Shown one piece after another: positions 4,926 to 6,746 of a stretch of DNA of 6,746 nt. Made by a program: the position numbers and the translations under genes. The first letter of the stretch is position 1; each line of letters begins with the position of its first letter. Source of the stretch: Desulfobacca acetoxidans (GTDB lineage: Bacteria; Desulfobacterota; Desulfobaccia; Desulfobaccales; 0-14-0-80-60-11); contig DYJG01000139.1 in assembly GCA_020723225.1 (NCBI GenBank), positions 1 through 6,746 of the forward strand. The letters run 5' to 3'. A model generated the notes under the pieces. It did not search any database. It was given only the letters and a program-made list of their open reading frames with translations, and was not told the origin of the DNA.

Positions 4926-5884
4926 TATTTCTCCTTCGCCACCGCCAACAGCCCCAGGCCCAGCCAGAACGCCTCCCGCAGCCTTCTTAAGATACTGAAG
5001 GCCACACCCAGGACCATGCCCAGATCGAATCCCAGGGCCAGGAGGATATTCCCCCCCTCCTGCACCCCCATGGCCGCGGGGATAAAGAACCCTAAAGCGG
5101 TGAAAAGCATGGCCAGGGCGTCCAGGCAGATGGCCAGGTCCCAGCCGATGGGGTGGCCCAGCAGCCAGAACATCAGGTAGACCTCCACCCCATGGAGCAC
5201 CCAACTGAGAAAAAACAGGGTGAAGGCCAGGAGGCAGCGGCCGGGATGTTCCCGGTAAAAAGAGGCCAGGCGGTCGTCCAGATGGTTGAAGGTCTCTTCT
5301 TTCTCCTTCAACGCAGGCGGGCAAACCCCCAGCTTGGTCAGGAAACGGAGGCCGAAGCCGCAGGGGGCCTTGGCCTGGACAAAGACAAAGACGCCCCCGG
5401 CCGCGGCCAGGACCAGGGCGGCCAGGCCCAGGTACCCCATGTGGGCGGAGGCGCCGGGCAGGAGAAACGGCGCCAGGGCCAGGCCCAGGAAGATGTACAG
5501 GGCCAGGCTCAGGACCAGGATGCCTTTGTGAATCACCACCGAAGCGGTGGCTTCGTCCCAGGGTATGCCGTCTTTCTGGAGGGCCGCGGCCTTAAAAGGC
5601 TCGCCCCCCAGGCTGGCGGTGGGGGTGAGTTGATTCAGGGACTCGCCTCCCAGGCGCAGCCAGAAAAGGCGGTTAAGGGAAGGGACTTTGTCTTTAGTCA
5701 GCAGCAGATACTTCCAAGAAATGGACTCCAGCAGGTTCACCAGGCCATAGGGGAGCAGCAACAAGGGCCAATACCAGCCCACCCGCAGCAGGTAGTCGCC
5801 GATGGTGTGCCAGCCCACTTCATTCAGCAGCCAAAAAATAAAGACAATGGCAATGGCCAGGAGAATCAGGTTGAGGCGGCGCAA
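4925..5884 (-). CDS. Multi-spanning membrane protein, LPG_synthase_TM / HpnL flippase-like family
   Basis: The protein has 319 residues from the preferred start (326 from the upstream TTG at 5905). It is strongly hydrophobic, with about seven or eight membrane segments. Numbered from the upstream start, family marks are LGGESLNQLTPTASLGGEPF (85-104) and GFFIPAAMGVQEGGNILLAL (272-291), followed by SILRRLREAFWLGLGLL (304-320). This pattern fits UPF0104/flippase-like proteins and especially HpnL, a predicted hopanoid-associated membrane protein, but no hopanoid gene is present to confirm that. No lysylphosphatidylglycerol synthase catalytic domain is attached. The start is unclear: TTG at 5905 directly follows an in-frame TAA and has no Shine-Dalgarno, while TTG at 5884 has AAAGGA 6 nt upstream and fits the predicted transcription start near 5907. 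I prefer 5884. The stop codon abuts a large inverted repeat. Confidence 0.85.
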   Translation of the reverse strand: MRRLNLILLAIAIVFIFWLLNEVGWHTIGDYLLRVGWYWPLLLLPYGLVNLLESISWKYLLLTKDKVPSLNRLFWLRLGGESLNQLTPTASLGGEPFKAAALQKDGIPWDEATASVVIHKGILVLSLALYIFLGLALAPFLLPGASAHMGYLGLAALVLAAAGGVFVFVQAKAPCGFGLRFLTKLGVCPPALKEKEETFNHLDDRLASFYREHPGRCLLAFTLFFLSWVLHGVEVYLMFWLLGHPIGWDLAICLDALAMLFTALGFFIPAAMGVQEGGNILLALGFDLGMVLGVAFSILRRLREAFWLGLGLLAVAKEK

Positions 5885-5913
5885 AAAAAATCCTTTAGCG
5901 GGCAATTATGATC

Positions 5914-5922
5914 ATTATACCA
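5914..5922 (-). promoter_or_regulatory. Extended -10 promoter for the flippase-like gene
   Basis: The minus strand reads TGGTATAAT (5922-5914), a perfect extended -10 (TGnTATAAT). No good -35 is present, as is acceptable for this promoter type. Expected transcription start is about 5907, leaving a leader of about 23 nt with AAAGGA before the TTG at 5884. The TTGGTAT half is also the outer end of a palindromic repeat. Confidence 0.55.
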
Positions 5923-6040
5923 ATTCGCCATCAAAGGTATTTTTTTCGAAGGGGCGAACCTTGTGTCCGCCCAGGTGCGTTCGGGGCGAACACAAGGTTC
6001 GCCCCTACGTTTGATACCTTTTTTGACAGCAACTTGGTAT
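5917..6040. repeat. 124-bp composite inverted repeat (GGGGCGAACCTTGTGT type)
   Basis: Three blocks are mirrored. ATACCAA (5917-5923) matches TTGGTAT (6034-6040). AAAGGTAT (5933-5940) matches ATACCTTT (6014-6021). A 22-base block beginning GGGGCGAACCTTGTGT (5951-5972) matches 5984-6005 in inverse with one mismatch, around an 11-nt loop. The inner block resembles a palindrome widespread in bacterial intergenic DNA, whose translation gives GEHKVRPYV-like spurious peptides. It fills much of the 325-bp gap between the flippase-like gene and the efflux gene; no transposase is associated. Confidence 0.85.
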
Positions 6041-6070
6041 TTGACTCACCCGTAACTTATTAAAATCCTA

Positions 6071-6088
6071 GGGCGAGCGTCTCCGCCC
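6071..6088. repeat. Small GC palindrome, possible dispersed unit
   Basis: GGGCG (6071-6075) and CGCCC (6084-6088) flank AGCGTCTC. With its surroundings (CCTAGGGCGAGCGTCTCCGC) it looks like a fragment of a common intergenic palindrome. Short and weak on its own; nothing else is seen between 6041 and 6130. Confidence 0.3.
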
Positions 6089-6130
6089 GCCACCATCCTC
6101 CGATGAGCAAGCCGCACCTTCCATTTCTCT

Positions 6131-6167
6131 TCGCGCCTTACTTTGCGCCTTTGCGTCTTTGCGTGAG
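6131..6167. repeat. Single arm of a third CTTTGCGTCTTTGCGTGA-type repeat
   Basis: The stretch contains CTTTGCGCCTTTGCGTCTTT followed by GCGTGAGG, a run of about 9-nt units like one arm of the CACAAAG/CACAGAG palindromes but in a different sequence version (CGCAAAG when read on the minus strand). No matching opposite arm is present nearby, so it appears to be a half element. It lies downstream of the efflux gene's stop codon (6231). Confidence 0.6.
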
Positions 6168-6230
6168 GTCAGCCATTCCAGAACCGGGTGGAATGCGGAG
6201 GGCTTTATAACCATAACAGAACGAAGGCAA

Positions 6231-6746
6231 TCAGTGAAGGGCTGCCGCGCCTTTTACTTCCCCGTGCCGGGGCAGGCGCCGCATCAAGAGGACCAGGGGC
6301 AGCAGGACTATGAAAACAACGGTGAAGAACCAATAATCGTCGCAAAAGGCCAGCATCTGCGCCTGGCGCTGCACTTCCTGGTAGAGTCCGGCCAGGGGAA
6401 GGGGGCTGTCCCAGAGCTGCCAGTCCGGGCCCAACCCCAATAAATTTCCGGCCCGCTCCGCCCACTCGTTAAAAGGCAGGGACAGGGGGTTAAGGCGCTC
6501 CACCAGATGAGATTGGTGGAACTGGCTCCGCCGGGCCAGCAAGGTAGTGGCCGCGGCAATGCCGAAACTCCCTCCCAGGTTGCGCATGAGATTGAAGATG
6601 CCGGTGGCGTTGCCCATCTTTTCGTGGGAGGTCCGGGCCATGGTCAGGGTGGTAAGCGACACGAAGGTGGTTCCCAATCCGAAGCCCTGGATGAACCGGG
6701 GCCAGGTGGCGGTATAAAAATCCACCTGGGTGTTGAAGAGACTCAT
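6231..6746 (-). CDS. DHA2-family (EmrB/QacA-type) MFS multidrug efflux transporter, C-terminal 171 residues
   Basis: Only the C-terminal part is in the window; the ATG at the very edge (6746) falls where the family has an internal residue, so the gene should extend beyond the window. TATWPRFIQGFGLGTTFVSL (residues 12-31 of the visible part) and ATGIFNLMRNLGGSFGIA (47-64) are strong signatures of 14-helix DHA2 proton-driven exporters such as EmrB. A periplasmic loop follows (about 75-130), then the last membrane helix (about 138-156, YWFFTVVFIVLLPLVLLMRR) and a short basic cytoplasmic tail ending at TGA. EmrB-type pumps usually work with an EmrA-like adaptor and an outer-membrane channel; neither is in view. 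Substrate cannot be inferred. No clear terminator follows, only repeat fragments. Confidence 0.9.
   Translation of the reverse strand: MSLFNTQVDFYTATWPRFIQGFGLGTTFVSLTTLTMARTSHEKMGNATGIFNLMRNLGGSFGIAAATTLLARRSQFHQSHLVERLNPLSLPFNEWAERAGNLLGLGPDWQLWDSPLPLAGLYQEVQRQAQMLAFCDDYWFFTVVFIVLLPLVLLMRRLPRHGEVKGAAALH

Noticed and set aside
4854..5324. A 156-codon minus-strand frame ending in TTETQRAQR
   Set aside because: The TTETQRAQR tail is the translation of the inverted repeat and a known source of spurious proteins; the rest shadows the flippase-like gene.
5153..5911. A 252-codon plus-strand Gln/Gly-rich frame
   Set aside because: It is antisense to the membrane protein gene, of low complexity, and has no family features.
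5802..6014. Small plus-strand frame ending in GEHKVRPYV
   Set aside because: Its C-terminus is the translated palindromic repeat at 5917-6040; its N-terminal half is antisense to the flippase-like gene.
5917..6040. Insertion sequence or MITE with target-site duplications
   Set aside because: No transposase and no convincing flanking direct repeats can be seen; it is reported only as a palindromic repeat.

Overview
The window is GC-rich chromosomal DNA (long C/G runs, GC-biased third positions) of Gram-negative type: it carries an apolipoprotein N-acyltransferase, a CorC-like protein, a SpeD-type decarboxylase and an HpnL-like membrane protein. The gene set, codon bias and abundant palindromic intergenic repeats fit a Desulfobacterota/deltaproteobacterial genome, perhaps Desulfobaccales-like. 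That is an inference from gene content; there is no rRNA or marker gene here to prove it.

Layout. On the minus strand at the left is a tight operon reading speD (2375-1938), corC (1935-1078), lnt (933 to beyond the left edge). speD and corC are 2 nt apart; corC and lnt are separated by a 137-bp inverted repeat. A 483-bp divergent region (2376-2858) holds back-to-back overlapping promoters and a long hairpin-rich leader for speD. On the plus strand follow a DUF1015/COG4198 protein (2859-4214), a terminator-like hairpin, and a small stand-alone receiver-like protein (4339-4779). A second member of the same inverted-repeat family (4785-4925) separates this from a convergent minus-strand membrane protein of the LPG_synthase_TM/HpnL flippase-like family (4925-5884). 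A 325-bp intergenic stretch (5906-6230) is mostly repeats. At the right edge, on the minus strand, is the C-terminal part of a DHA2 (EmrB/QacA-type) drug efflux transporter.

Function. The left operon combines polyamine synthesis (or another pyruvoyl decarboxylase activity), a CBS-domain CorC/YbeX protein linked to Mg2+/ribosome homeostasis, and lipoprotein maturation. CorC next to Lnt is the conserved ybeX-lnt arrangement of enterobacteria; having speD in front is the less usual part. The other genes are envelope related or of unknown role.

No CRISPR, tRNA, rRNA, transposase, phage or defence system is visible, and I do not see a new multi-gene system. The best leads are non-coding: a family of composite palindromic repeats placed exactly at gene ends and start regions, a speD leader with mutually exclusive hairpins, and a repeat whose end supplies an extended -10 promoter. 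Among proteins, the DUF1015 member with a DGHHR motif and the receiver that lacks key switch residues deserve a second look.
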